The position numbers and the translations under genes are program-made. 64,000 nucleotides of DNA from Sorangium cellulosum (GTDB taxonomy: Bacteria; Myxococcota_A; Polyangia; Polyangiales; Polyangiaceae), in the NCBI RefSeq assembly GCF_002950945.1, contig NZ_CP012673.1, positions 6,385,001 to 6,449,000 on the forward strand, given 5' to 3'. How positions within the stretch are numbered: position 1 is the stretch's first letter; every line of letters starts with the position of its first letter. The notes under the pieces are model-generated. The model ran no database searches. It was not told the DNA's origin and saw only the letters and a program-made list of their open reading frames with translations. Of the stretch, positions 9,691-18,675 are shown piece after piece.

Positions 9691-10046
9691 GCGAGCTCCT
9701 TCAGCAGCACCGGGACGCGGGTGCGCAGGAGGTAGCGGGCCTTGCCGATGTTCGCGTCGGGCGTCATCGAGAAGGCGACGAAATACGAGTCGTTCACGAC
9801 GCGGATCAGCGTCGTCACCTTCTCCGCCTGGATCGCGATCTCGGCGGCCCCGCCCGCATCGAGCATCTCGGAGGCGCGCTGGATCGACTTCAACACGACG
9901 CTGAACTCCGCGCCGATCGTGTTGATGTCGAACGGAGCGCCCGGCTTGGAGTAGCTATCGACCGCGATCCCCTCGAAATCCATGAGAAGGGTCGCAATGC
10001 CACCCTCGGTGTTCTCGACAACTTCCTTCAGCACGGCCTGGAACAT
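9687..10046 (-). CDS. roadblock/LC7-domain protein
   Basis: A 119-residue single-domain protein of the roadblock/LC7 type: an N-terminal helix, then G-G-I-A-T-L-L-M-D-F-E-G-I-A strand-turn-strand, a long central helix, and VTTLIRVVNDSYFVAFSMTPDAN as the paired strands. Bacterial members often regulate or scaffold Ras-like GTPases such as MglA. It does not look like MglB itself and no small GTPase is adjacent, so the partner is unknown. It heads the leftward run and its stop overlaps the aroQ start by one base step, implying translational coupling. Confidence 0.8.
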   Translation of the reverse strand: MFQAVLKEVVENTEGGIATLLMDFEGIAVDSYSKPGAPFDINTIGAEFSVVLKSIQRASEMLDAGGAAEIAIQAEKVTTLIRVVNDSYFVAFSMTPDANIGKARYLLRTRVPVLLKELA

Positions 10047-10515
10047 GCGCCGAGACTACCCAAGCGGGGGACGAACGGGAAAACAAACCTGGATGGCCGC
10101 GCGGGAAGCCCCGCGGAAGCCGGGCGTAACAGCGTGGAACCAAGCGGAATGACGCGACCCCGTGGAAGCACCGTGGAAGCGCCGGCGGCGGGCGAGACCG
10201 GAAAGGTTGTGAGGTGCGCGGAGCGGCGCGACGGGCTCGGGGCGCTTTGCCTCTTGCATCCTGGCTCCAGCCGGGCGATTCCCGCCCCAGGGGCCCCGCT
10301 CCAAAGCACGCCTTGACCCTTGTCCCGGCGAGCGGCTAACGTGCGGCCGTTCTTTCGCCCCGCGGCGAGGCCGGGGGCGGATCCCGCCGGCAGATCTCGC
10401 CGGCGGGACGGCGTCAACGTGGTCCGGGAGCGGCGCGCGCCGCCCCATCCAGATCATCAAAACCAAGGACGATCCAACATCTATGCGTGCGCGAGCCGGG
10501 GATCCCCCCCGCACG
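10047..10515. other. divergent intergenic region, roadblock / aconitase-like
   Basis: About 470 bp between divergent genes without a convincing ORF. A short direct repeat of GTGGAA occurs around 10130-10175 (three occurrences). The rightward promoter candidate is listed separately. Confidence 0.4.
10313..10342 (+). promoter_or_regulatory. sigma-70-like promoter for the aconitase-like gene
   Basis: TTGACC at 10313-10318, an 18-bp spacer and TAACGT at 10337-10342 make a fair housekeeping-type promoter about 140-170 bp upstream of the aconitase-like start. Only the pattern supports it. Confidence 0.45.
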
Positions 10516-12408
10516 ATGCCCCAGAAGATCCTCGCCGGGCGGGCGACCGATCCTCAGCTTCGCGGTGACCTGGTGCAGGTCAAGGTGGACCAGGTGATCC
10601 TCTCCAGGGCGCCGTCGCGCGCGCTGGCCGAGGCCATCGCGACGGGCATGAAGAAGACGCCGGTCGAGGTCGCCGTCGCCTACGACGGCACCTGCGTGGC
10701 CGACGCGAGCTCGCTCGCGGACATCGACGAGGGCAGCCCGCACTCGGTGTCGCCCGAGTTTCCGACCTACAACATCCCGATCGCGCGGCCGGGGATCGGC
10801 TTCCCGGCGCCGGTGCACCTCGAGCGCTTCGCGGCGCCGGCGCGGCTCGCCCTCACGGACGACCCGCGCCTCGCGACGGTCGGCGGCATCGGCATGCTGT
10901 CGCTCGTCGTCTCGCCGAGCCAGCTCGGGCAGGCGCTGGCGACGGGGTCGGCCTGGCTCAGGCCGCCGCGCAGCGTGCAGATCCACCTCTCGGGCCGGGT
11001 GCGGCCGTTCGTGTGCGCGAGGGACGTCGCGCTCGAGCTGCTCCGCAGGAACCTCGACGAGGTCGTGCGGCGCATCGAGGGCGAGCACCACGCGCCGGTG
11101 ATCCTCGAGTTCGCCGGGCCGAGCGCGCGGCTGCTCTCGGTCGGCGACCGCGCGGTGCTCTGCGGCATCGCGCCGCAGGTGGGCGCGGCGGCGGCGCTGT
11201 TCGTGAGCGACGAGAAGACCGAGGTCTTCCTCCGCGATCAGCGCAGGTCGAAGGCCCACCGCGCGCTCGTGCCGGATCCGGGCGCGCCGTGCGAGGAGGT
11301 CGTCTCGATCGACCTCGGCACCGTCGACCCGCTGCTCATGGACGAGCAGGGCGCGGTGCGGCCGGTGCGCGACCTCGCCGGCAAGCCGGTCGCGCAGGTC
11401 GTGCTGGGGGGCGACTCCGGCGTCACGCTGCGCGACATGCTCGCGGCGGCGCTGCTGCTCAAGTCGAAGCGGGTGCCCTCGCGGCTCGATCTGCTCGTCG
11501 CGCCGCCGTCGCGCCAGGTGCTCGAGGTGCTCGCGCAGTCGGGCGCGCTGGTCGACCTCGTGGCGACGGGCGCCCGCATCATCGAGCCGGACCGGCGCGT
11601 CGTGAGCTCGGAGATCTACCCGCCGCCGCCCGGCGCCGTGTCGCTGCGCACGGCGGATCCGGAGCCGCGCATCCCCGGCGCGCCGTCGTTCGTCGTGGCC
11701 TCGGCCGAGACGCTGGCCTACGCGGTCGCGACCGGCGTCGTGGGCGATCCGCGGTCGTTCAAGCGGCCGGTGCGGGTGACCGTGCCGCGGGCGCTGCCGA
11801 CCGACGACGTGCTGATCCTCCGCGACAAGAAGGGAGAGCAGGTGAGCACGAAGAAGCCGCCCACGGCGCCGCCGGCGGTGCCGTGGAAGGGGCCGCTGAC
11901 GCTCGACGTGCTCGCGGGGGTGCCGAAGATGAACGGGCACGCGGCCGTCGGGCTGCGCGGCCCGAAGGCGACCGCGCCGGCGCCGGCCTCGGGCGACGCC
12001 GGGGCTCCAGCCGCGGGCGAGAAGGCCCCGGCCGCGCCGGCCGAGGGCAAGGCGGCGGGCGGCGTCGCGCTCGTGCTGTCGACGCTCGACGAGGTGCGCG
12101 CGGTCGTCGAGCGCGCGACCGATCTCTCGGCGGTGCGCGCGGTGGTCGCGCCGTTCGTCCCGAGCACGGCGGTGTCGGCGTTCGCGAGCGAGGGGATCGC
12201 CACGTTCCTCGTCGGCGCGGAGGCGCTCGGGAGCATCAAGGAGCAGAAGAGCGTGGAGCTCCCCGCCCCCGCGCAGTGGGGCGACCGCGTCGCCGCCGTC
12301 TTCGGGGGCGAGCGCGTCGAGGTGGCCTGGCTCGCGACGGGGCTGGAGCGGAGCTGGACGCACGCGGGCACCGCGCGGCAGCCCGTCGCGAGCAAGCCGG
12401 CGCGGTGA
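10516..12408 (+). CDS. aconitase/LeuC-fold protein lacking the Fe-S cysteines
   Basis: A 630-residue protein (ATG 10516; ATG 10483 would add 11 residues). It aligns by eye with aconitase and isopropylmalate dehydratase: QKIL near the start, then GDLVQVKVDQVI, the PSRLDL/LLVAPPSRQV region, and a C-terminal swivel-like domain after about residue 443. The three residues that normally hold the [4Fe-4S] cluster appear lost. The GSCTNGR-type loop reads LGGDSGVTLRD near residue 298, and the EPGC-x2-C stretch reads EPDRRVVSSE near 357. The only Cys in a conserved place is the VLCGI element near 215, which is not a ligand. Enzymatic dehydratase activity is therefore unlikely; a structural, binding or RNA-related role is possible but unproven. 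Its stop abuts that of the convergent DUF4139 gene with no gap. Confidence 0.8.
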   Translation: MPQKILAGRATDPQLRGDLVQVKVDQVILSRAPSRALAEAIATGMKKTPVEVAVAYDGTCVADASSLADIDEGSPHSVSPEFPTYNIPIARPGIGFPAPVHLERFAAPARLALTDDPRLATVGGIGMLSLVVSPSQLGQALATGSAWLRPPRSVQIHLSGRVRPFVCARDVALELLRRNLDEVVRRIEGEHHAPVILEFAGPSARLLSVGDRAVLCGIAPQVGAAAALFVSDEKTEVFLRDQRRSKAHRALVPDPGAPCEEVVSIDLGTVDPLLMDEQGAVRPVRDLAGKPVAQVVLGGDSGVTLRDMLAAALLLKSKRVPSRLDLLVAPPSRQVLEVLAQSGALVDLVATGARIIEPDRRVVSSEIYPPPPGAVSLRTADPEPRIPGAPSFVVASAETLAYAVATGVVGDPRSFKRPVRVTVPRALPTDDVLILRDKKGEQVSTKKPPTAPPAVPWKGPLTLDVLAGVPKMNGHAAVGLRGPKATAPAPASGDAGAPAAGEKAPAAPAEGKAAGGVALVLSTLDEVRAVVERATDLSAVRAVVAPFVPSTAVSAFASEGIATFLVGAEALGSIKEQKSVELPAPAQWGDRVAAVFGGERVEVAWLATGLERSWTHAGTARQPVASKPAR

Positions 12409-14490
12409 TCAGGGCGCCGCGCGCACGGGGGAGAGCGGCGCGAGCAGCTTGATCTCGTTCGTGAGGTCGCGGAAGCGGATCTGCTGCTCGCTGATCTGCA
12501 TCTCGAGGACGATGACGCGCTTCGTGATCTCGTCGAGCCGCGCCGACGCCTTCGCGAGCCGGTCGGTGAGGTCGCGGCGGAGCGCGTCGGCGGTCCGGTT
12601 CTTCTCGATGGCCCGGAGGTTCTGCCGGAGCTCGTCGCTCTGCTGCTCGAGGCGCTGCTTCTCCGCGAGCAGCTTGTCGCGCTCGTCGAGCGCGGGGCGC
12701 AGCTTGCCGCGCAGGTCCCAGGCCTGCGCGAGCTGCCGCACCACGGCCGCGTCGGCGCGCGGGTCCTTGAGGTAGCCGCTCACCGCGTCGTCGGCCAGCT
12801 GGCTGAGCCAGTCGATCTGCTGCCGGAACACCCGCCGCTCGTCCACGGTGAGCACCGCCGTCCCCCGGCGGGGCACGTCGACCGGCACGAGCGCGCTGCC
12901 GGTGCCGAGGTTGTCCTCCGTGCCCTTCGGCGGATCGTGCAGGCGCGTCCCGTTGAGGCGCGGGTGCTTCACGAGCGTCCGCGCGGCGAGGTCGCTGCCG
13001 TTGCGCACGGCGTACTTCGTGCGCATGACCCAGTCGCGCTCGATCTCGAGCGCGCCGCCCTCGATCTTCGCGAGGCGGGCGCCCTCCGCGCTCTCCTCGC
13101 GCGCCATGTCGACCGCGAGGCCCCGCTCCAGCGCGAACGGCACCGTCGTCGTGGCCCCGGGCGGAAGCGGCTGGACCATGCCCTGGCCGAGGAACGCGCC
13201 GTTCTCGAAGACCGCGATCGGGCCGCGCTCGAGCAGGCCCTTCGTGTCGTTCGTGAAGCGCGCGACCCGGAACGGGTGCGAGCTCGACGCGGGCACGCCG
13301 CCGTCGGGCGCGAACAGGAAGATCGACTCGCCGGGGACCTGCTTCGCGAGGAGCAGGACCATCGTCGCGCTCTTGTCGGGGATGTCGACCGGGAACGGGA
13401 TGTCGTAGCGCGTCGTGCCCGCCTCCATCGCGACCGCGGCGAGGGCGCTCATGTTGCGCGGCGGCGACGGGTTCATCGCCGTGCCCTTCATGGCCTGCGG
13501 CTCGTCGGCGAGCGCCACCCCACCCCGCCGCGGCCCCGCTTGCTGCCCGGCGGCGCGCCCCGGGGCGCCGGAGCTCATCTTGGCGGCCGGCCTCGCGGCG
13601 GGCTTGGCGGCATCGGCCCGGCTTCTGACCGCCGCGTTGCCTGCGCCTCCCTCCTCGAACTCGTACGCGTACCCGTCGGCCATCTCGGCCGACGGCGGCG
13701 GCGGCGCCGCCGGCGCGAAGGTCGGCGCCGGCGCCGGGGCAGGCGGCGGCGGCGCGGCCTCGGCGGCCAGCGTGGTCTCGCTCGTCGGCACGGACGCGAT
13801 CACCTCACCCTGGTCGCTGACGATGGGGCGCGGCGGGATCGCCGCCTTATCGAGCGTCGCCTGGAACGCGAGCGGCGCACCGGCCACGAGCGACAGCCTC
13901 ACCCCCTTCCAGTCCTCGCCCGAGAGGTTCTGCACGATGCCCCACGCCTGCAGGTGCGCCTGCTTCGACGGCGCGCGGGCGCCTTCGCCCGCCCCCATCA
14001 CGAGCCGGTACGAGGGCCGCCACACCGGCGTCTCGGCCACGTAGCCGACAACGAGGTCGTGCTCGCGCCCGTCGAGCGTGAGCTTCACCTCCTCGAGCTT
14101 GTCCGCGTCCTTCTTCTTCGCGCTCTCGCCCTTCGGCGGCGGCGCGACGGCCTTCACCCCGGGCTCCGGCTCCGCCGGCGCCTCGTCGCCCTCGGCCCCG
14201 TCGTCGACCTCGACCGGGAAGGACGCGCTCCGGACGCTGCTGCCGCCGGCCTCGATGACCGCGAGCGTCGCGAGGAAGTCGCCGACCTTCTCCTTGCGCA
14301 CCCGGAAGGTCACCTGCTCGGCGTCGATGAGCCCCCGGCGCTCGAAGTACGCGACGCCGTTCCGGTAGATGACCACGCGCCGCAGCGCGAGCCCCGAGGC
14401 GTCCACATCGGGGCCGCGCGCGCATCCGGCGAGCAGCGTGAGGGCGAGGAGCAGGCGGGAGCCCGCTCGCGCTACGTCGAACCGTCTCAT
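12409..14490 (-). CDS. DUF4139-domain lipoprotein
   Basis: A 693-residue envelope protein starting at ATG 14490 with a signal peptide ending LLALTLLAGC (lipobox Cys near residue 23). The N-terminal part (VVIYRNGVAYFERRG) resembles the DUF4140-type head. The central part contains the DUF4139/MuiA-family pattern VAETPVWRPSYRLVMG and WGIVQNLSGEDWKGVRLSLVAG. A disordered Ala/Pro-rich stretch lies at about 270-350 and a coiled coil at about 610-690 near the end. The molecular function of the family is unknown. The frame continues upstream through the next gene, but the lipobox and ATG fix the start. Convergent with the aconitase-like gene; 23 bp after the upstream gene. Confidence 0.88.
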   Translation of the reverse strand: MRRFDVARAGSRLLLALTLLAGCARGPDVDASGLALRRVVIYRNGVAYFERRGLIDAEQVTFRVRKEKVGDFLATLAVIEAGGSSVRSASFPVEVDDGAEGDEAPAEPEPGVKAVAPPPKGESAKKKDADKLEEVKLTLDGREHDLVVGYVAETPVWRPSYRLVMGAGEGARAPSKQAHLQAWGIVQNLSGEDWKGVRLSLVAGAPLAFQATLDKAAIPPRPIVSDQGEVIASVPTSETTLAAEAAPPPPAPAPAPTFAPAAPPPPSAEMADGYAYEFEEGGAGNAAVRSRADAAKPAARPAAKMSSGAPGRAAGQQAGPRRGGVALADEPQAMKGTAMNPSPPRNMSALAAVAMEAGTTRYDIPFPVDIPDKSATMVLLLAKQVPGESIFLFAPDGGVPASSSHPFRVARFTNDTKGLLERGPIAVFENGAFLGQGMVQPLPPGATTTVPFALERGLAVDMAREESAEGARLAKIEGGALEIERDWVMRTKYAVRNGSDLAARTLVKHPRLNGTRLHDPPKGTEDNLGTGSALVPVDVPRRGTAVLTVDERRVFRQQIDWLSQLADDAVSGYLKDPRADAAVVRQLAQAWDLRGKLRPALDERDKLLAEKQRLEQQSDELRQNLRAIEKNRTADALRRDLTDRLAKASARLDEITKRVIVLEMQISEQQIRFRDLTNEIKLLAPLSPVRAAP

Positions 14491-14513
14491 GATGTCCGTG
14501 GGTCTCTCTTGGG

Positions 14514-15623
14514 TCAGCTGTCGGAGGGCGCCGTCGAGGCGCGGCGCCAGTCGGGCGGCAGGTCGAGAAAACCCTCGTTGCAGAGGAACTCGTAGAGCCC
14601 CTCGCAGACCTCGCCGCAGATCATGCTGAAGAGGTGGGGGTCGGTGATGAAGAGGATCGTCTCGTCGCGCTCGGAGCCCGCGGTGTCGGCGAGCTGGGCG
14701 ACCAGCTCGTCCTCGGCGAAGCCGACGAGCGTCACCATGAGGTGGCGCTCGAACGCGGCGCGGAAGCGGGGGAACGCGTCGCTCGTCACCTTGTACGCGT
14801 ACGCCTTGCCCTCGAACGTGCGCGCGTCCCGCACGACCCGCGCGGCGATGTCGCCGAGGCTCGGGGCGAGCCGCACGCTGAAGAAATCGACGAGCACGGT
14901 GTGCACCACCGAGACGATGCGCCGGAGCTCGCTCGACCGGCGCGCCAGGAAGGCGTCCTGCAGGTCCTTCGTGAGCTTCGCGAGCAGCTCGAACGACTGC
15001 GCCCGCACCTCCTCGGAGGCGAACTCGAAGCCGTCGAGCTCGGACTCGATCCGGTTCCTGTAGCGGGTCAGCACGTAGAAGAGCGCCTGCTCGCCGTGGT
15101 GGATGACCTTGGCCGCGCCGTCGCGGCCCTGCGTCTTCTCGTGCAGCTCGGACTGGAAGAAGAGGCGGGCGAGGTTCTTGTGGATCTTCTTGAGCCGCCG
15201 CTCGACGAGCAGCGAGACGCCGTCCTCGCGGATCACCCGCTCGAGCAGCGTGGCGAGGGTCTTCTCGTGCGCGCTCTGGATCACGTCGCGGCTCTTCGCG
15301 CCGCGCTCCGCCGGGCTCGCCGAGGCCTGGATCACCTTGAGCTGCGCGACGACCTGCGCGGTGACCGCGTCGAGCTCGGGGTTCGTCGCGAGGTCGGCGC
15401 GGTAGTGGACGATGCGCGCCTGCATCTGCTCCTCGAGCAGGCCGAGCGCCATCTCGGTGATGTGGTCCTTCAGCGCCTGGCTGACGTGCTCGCCGACGCG
15501 TCGCGGCGCGTCGGGCGGGAGCGACCTCGGCTGCTCCGGCGCCGCCCGCTCTCCCGGCCTCGTTGCGGGGTGCGGCCGGCCCGCGGGCGGCAGCGGTGGC
15601 GGTTTCCGGGGGGATGGCGCCAT
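14514..15623 (-). CDS. hypothetical helical protein
   Basis: A 369-residue protein of unknown family. After a Pro/Arg-rich N-terminal tail (about residues 1-45) the chain is predicted mainly helical, with heptad-like stretches such as LLERVIREDGVSLLVERRL and RSSELRRIVSVVHTVLVDFF. It has no signal peptide or membrane segment, so is probably cytosolic. I chose ATG 15623; an in-frame start at 15704 would add 27 basic residues. It lies 23 bp upstream of the DUF4139 lipoprotein gene on the same strand and probably shares its transcript. Divergent from the sulfatase-fold gene. No function can be assigned. Confidence 0.8.
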   Translation of the reverse strand: MAPSPRKPPPLPPAGRPHPATRPGERAAPEQPRSLPPDAPRRVGEHVSQALKDHITEMALGLLEEQMQARIVHYRADLATNPELDAVTAQVVAQLKVIQASASPAERGAKSRDVIQSAHEKTLATLLERVIREDGVSLLVERRLKKIHKNLARLFFQSELHEKTQGRDGAAKVIHHGEQALFYVLTRYRNRIESELDGFEFASEEVRAQSFELLAKLTKDLQDAFLARRSSELRRIVSVVHTVLVDFFSVRLAPSLGDIAARVVRDARTFEGKAYAYKVTSDAFPRFRAAFERHLMVTLVGFAEDELVAQLADTAGSERDETILFITDPHLFSMICGEVCEGLYEFLCNEGFLDLPPDWRRASTAPSDS

Positions 15624-15698
15624 GAGCGGAGAGCATAGCGGAAGTCGCCCGCGGTGTGCGGCTTTGGCGGAGCGGCTCGAGTCGGAGTAAGACGCGGC

Positions 15699-17237
15699 AT
15701 GCACACGGTCGCATCGCGTACGAACGCCTGGGAGCCTGGAGGACCACGGGCGCGCACCTCGTCCCCGCCGTCGTCGCCGTCATCCTGCCCGCGCCCGGTC
15801 CCGCGCGGCCCGAGCGGGAGGAGCGCTGGCTGGGCCCGCCAGCGCCTGCCGGCGGCGCTCGCGCTCGCGCTCGCCTGGGCAGCGCCGGGCTGTTCGCGCG
15901 AAGGCGACGGCCAGCCGCCGCCCGCGCGCGCGCCGGAGCCGAGCGCCCGGCAGGAGGCCCCCGCCGCGCCCGGGCCGCAGGCGGCCGGCGGGGACAGCGC
16001 CGCGCCCGCCGCGCCCGCCGCCGCGAAGGAGGGCGGCGCCGCGGGGGCGCCGGCCGGGCGGCGCGCGAAGACGAACGTCCTCGTGATCTCGATCGACAGC
16101 CTGCGCACGGACATGCCGTGGAACGGCTACCCCCGCGACATCGCGCCGACGCTGACGGCCTTCGAGAAGCAGGCGGTCAGCTACACCCGGCACTACGCCA
16201 TCTCCTCGTACACCTCGATGAGCGTCGGCGGCTTCCTCGCCGGCCGGTACCCGAGCGAGGTCGATCGCAGCGGCTACTTCTTCGGCAACTACCCCGACAG
16301 CGTGCTCATGTTCCCGGAGCTCCTGCAGAAGGCCGGGGTGCGGACGATGACGGCGCACGCGCACTTCTACTTCGATCAGAAGGCGGGCTTCCGGCAGGGC
16401 TTCGACGTGTACGAGATCGTGCCGGGGCTCTCGGCGGATAACACGACCGACCGCAACGTCACGAGCCCCGGGCACCTCGAGCTCGCGATGAAGATGCTCT
16501 CGGACAAGGCGAACACCTCGGGCACCTTCTTCGCCTACTTCCACTTCCTCGATCCGCACGACGTGTACATGACCCACGAGGGGATCGAGCCGTTCGGCAA
16601 GAAGGCCCGCGACAAGTACGACGGCGAGGTGAAGTTCACCGACATGCACATCGCCAAGCTGCTCGACTTCGTGGCGCAGCACCCGTGGGGCAAGGACACG
16701 GCGATCATCGTCACCGCGGACCACGGCGAGGCGTTCGGCGAGCACAAGATGTTCCGCCACGGCTTCGAGGTGTGGGACGTGCTCACGCACGTGCCGCTGA
16801 TGATCCAGGCGCCCGGGATCACCCCGCGCCGGATCGACGAGCCGCGCAGCTCGCTCGACCTCGCGCCGACGATCCTGGAGCTGACCGGCGCCCCGGCCGA
16901 GCCGTCCTTCCCGGGCAAGAGCCTCGTGCCCGAGCTCTACGGCGCGAAGGCCGAGCCGCGCGACGTCATCGTCGACCTGCCGCGCACGAGCGACAACGAC
17001 CGGCGGCGGGCGCTCATCCACGGGCGCCACAAGCTCATCGCTTACGGCGACGACGACGCCTTCGACCTCTTCGACGTCGTCGCGGATCCGGGGGAGACGA
17101 AGGACCTCAAGAAGGAGCAGCCGGCCGTCTTCGAGGAGATGAAGGCGCTCTACAAGGAGCGCTCCGCGGCCATCAAGGACGTCTGCCCGAAGAACACGGC
17201 GAAGCTGAAGGGGAAGAAGAAGAACAAGAGGTGCTAA
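15699..17237 (+). CDS. sulfatase/alkaline-phosphatase-superfamily lipoprotein with Thr at the nucleophile position
   Basis: A 512-residue protein (ATG 15699 with GGAG upstream). The long N-terminus leads into a lipobox AWAAPGC (Cys near 65), then an Ala/Pro-rich linker, then the catalytic fold from about residue 124. Metal-binding motifs are present: V-I-S-I-D-S-L-R-T-D near 131-138 and TADHGEAFGEH in the centre. Where sulfatases have C/S-x-P-x-R before L-x-G-R-Y-P, this protein has T-S-M-S-V near 172-176. It therefore lacks the formylglycine signature and offers Thr, as in LtaS- or EptA-like phosphotransferases. A phosphoester or phosphonate substrate is more likely than a sulfate ester (inference). 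It is lipid-anchored and faces the periplasm or surface. Confidence 0.85.
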   Translation: MHTVASRTNAWEPGGPRARTSSPPSSPSSCPRPVPRGPSGRSAGWARQRLPAALALALAWAAPGCSREGDGQPPPARAPEPSARQEAPAAPGPQAAGGDSAAPAAPAAAKEGGAAGAPAGRRAKTNVLVISIDSLRTDMPWNGYPRDIAPTLTAFEKQAVSYTRHYAISSYTSMSVGGFLAGRYPSEVDRSGYFFGNYPDSVLMFPELLQKAGVRTMTAHAHFYFDQKAGFRQGFDVYEIVPGLSADNTTDRNVTSPGHLELAMKMLSDKANTSGTFFAYFHFLDPHDVYMTHEGIEPFGKKARDKYDGEVKFTDMHIAKLLDFVAQHPWGKDTAIIVTADHGEAFGEHKMFRHGFEVWDVLTHVPLMIQAPGITPRRIDEPRSSLDLAPTILELTGAPAEPSFPGKSLVPELYGAKAEPRDVIVDLPRTSDNDRRRALIHGRHKLIAYGDDDAFDLFDVVADPGETKDLKKEQPAVFEEMKALYKERSAAIKDVCPKNTAKLKGKKKNKRC

Positions 17238-18268
17238 CGCGCGGGCGGTTCGACGGCGATCGTCAGGGCGTCGTCGTCGCCCGCGTCGGTCGCCGCGCGC
17301 GCCACGAGGCGGGCGCCGCCGCACTCGAGGTGGAGCACGACGGGCGCCACCACCTCGCGGCTGCACGACGGCTCGGGTGAGACGTGGTCCTGGAAGACGG
17401 CGCGCGCGAGCTCGACCGCGAGCGAGATCCCGCCGATGCGGCCCGACGGGTCGTCCGCGGCGACCTCGCGCGCCGAGCGCGCCTCCTCGAGGCGCGTGAA
17501 GAGCTCGGGCCCGCGGATGGCCACCTCGATCGGGCGGCCCGCCGCGTCCTCGAGGATCGCGATCTCGATCTGCGCCGCGCGGGCCGCGGCCTCGCCCTCG
17601 GCCTTCACGGTGAACGGGAGCTCGATCCGCTTCGAGCAGACGAGCGCGCCGGGGCCCGCGCGCTCGTCGATCGGCGCCGGCGCGCACGTCGGCGCGGGCA
17701 GCGTCAGGCTGAACGGGACGACCACCTCCGCGGGCGCCTGCGCGAGGGGCCGACCCCAGGCCTCGCTGTCCAGGAAACGACGCAGCCAGGCGGTGAGCTC
17801 GTCGCGCACCCGCTCGCGCTCCGCGCGCTCCTTCGCGAGCCGCGCCTCGGTCTCCTGGGCGGCGCGCGAGAGCAGGTCGCCGGTGTTGCGGGCCTGGATG
17901 AGCTGGCCGAGCCGGAACCTCGCGTCCGCGCTGAACGCGCCGCGCGGCAGCGCCGCGAGGTACGCCGTGAGGCCCGCGGCGCTCCCGCGCTTGCTGGCGT
18001 AGTAGGCCGGCTCGGCCCGCGCGAGGTACACGCGCACCTCGCCGGCGAACGCCCCGTCGGGGTAACGCTCCAGGTAGGCCGACGCCGCGGCGAGCCGCTC
18101 GTCGAGCGTCCTCGACACGCGCGTCGCCCGGTACGCCGCGTAGTCGCCGTGGCTCGCCAGGAGGGGCCTCGACGAGGCGCACCCGGAGAGGGCCGCGACG
18201 AGCGCCGCGCACGCGAGCGCGGCCCGCGCGAGGCCCCGGTGGGCAGGGGCTGCGCGCCGCGCGCTCAC
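17234..18268 (-). CDS. lipoprotein with tetratricopeptide-like N-terminal half
   Basis: A 344-residue lipoprotein: a basic n-region, hydrophobic core and lipobox ALSGC (Cys near 30). Residues 45-130 contain repeated helical elements with A-S-A-Y-L-E-R-Y-P-D-G-A-F-A-G-E and A-A-L-P-R-G-A-F-S-A-D-A, resembling TPR/YfiO-type repeats. The C-terminal half is beta-rich with an apparent Cys pair. Function unknown. It is the third gene of a leftward operon whose members overlap by four bases (ATGA), and its stop overlaps the last bases of the convergent sulfatase-fold gene. The tight coupling suggests the three products act together in the envelope. Confidence 0.82.
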   Translation of the reverse strand: MSARRAAPAHRGLARAALACAALVAALSGCASSRPLLASHGDYAAYRATRVSRTLDERLAAASAYLERYPDGAFAGEVRVYLARAEPAYYASKRGSAAGLTAYLAALPRGAFSADARFRLGQLIQARNTGDLLSRAAQETEARLAKERAERERVRDELTAWLRRFLDSEAWGRPLAQAPAEVVVPFSLTLPAPTCAPAPIDERAGPGALVCSKRIELPFTVKAEGEAAARAAQIEIAILEDAAGRPIEVAIRGPELFTRLEEARSAREVAADDPSGRIGGISLAVELARAVFQDHVSPEPSCSREVVAPVVLHLECGGARLVARAATDAGDDDALTIAVEPPAR

Positions 18269-18675
18269 GGGGCCTCGTCGAGTGGGCAGAAATTACACTC
18301 CGTGGGGGTGGAGGCGCCCTCGTCCGCCACGTAGCCGCGGTACTCGTCGCAGCTCGCCTCCATCAATCTGTGCAGGCACACCTCGCCGTCGTGCACCAGC
18401 GGGTAGCAACCGGACGGAAACTCCGGCGCCGTCGTGAAGCTGCAGGCGGCGTCGCAGGCGCGCGTGCCGAGGCCACACTCCGCGCACCGCGCGCAGTCCC
18501 ACTGCGCCTTGAACGAGAAGAACTTGTGCGGATCGAGCTCCTCGGGCGGCTGGCCGCAGCTGCCGATGTCGCCCGCGACCGGGGCGATGCCCACGAGGAG
18601 CAGCAGCGCCGAGAGGCCCGCGGCCTGCCCCGTCCGGCGGCGCGCCTCGCCGCGATCGTGTCCCGGGGGGCTCAT
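18265..18675 (-). CDS. secreted Cys-rich protein
   Basis: A 136-residue protein with an N-terminal hydrophobic signal (SALLLLVGIAPVAG) after a basic 20-residue lead, then a mature domain with 12 cysteines, including C-x2-C-x2-C and a closing C-x2-C. The spacing suggests a disulfide-rich secreted domain or, less likely, metal binding. No family recognised. The start overlaps the stop of the upstream barrel-like gene by four bases and its own stop overlaps the downstream lipoprotein start in the same way. Confidence 0.8.
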   Translation of the reverse strand: MSPPGHDRGEARRRTGQAAGLSALLLLVGIAPVAGDIGSCGQPPEELDPHKFFSFKAQWDCARCAECGLGTRACDAACSFTTAPEFPSGCYPLVHDGEVCLHRLMEASCDEYRGYVADEGASTPTECNFCPLDEAP

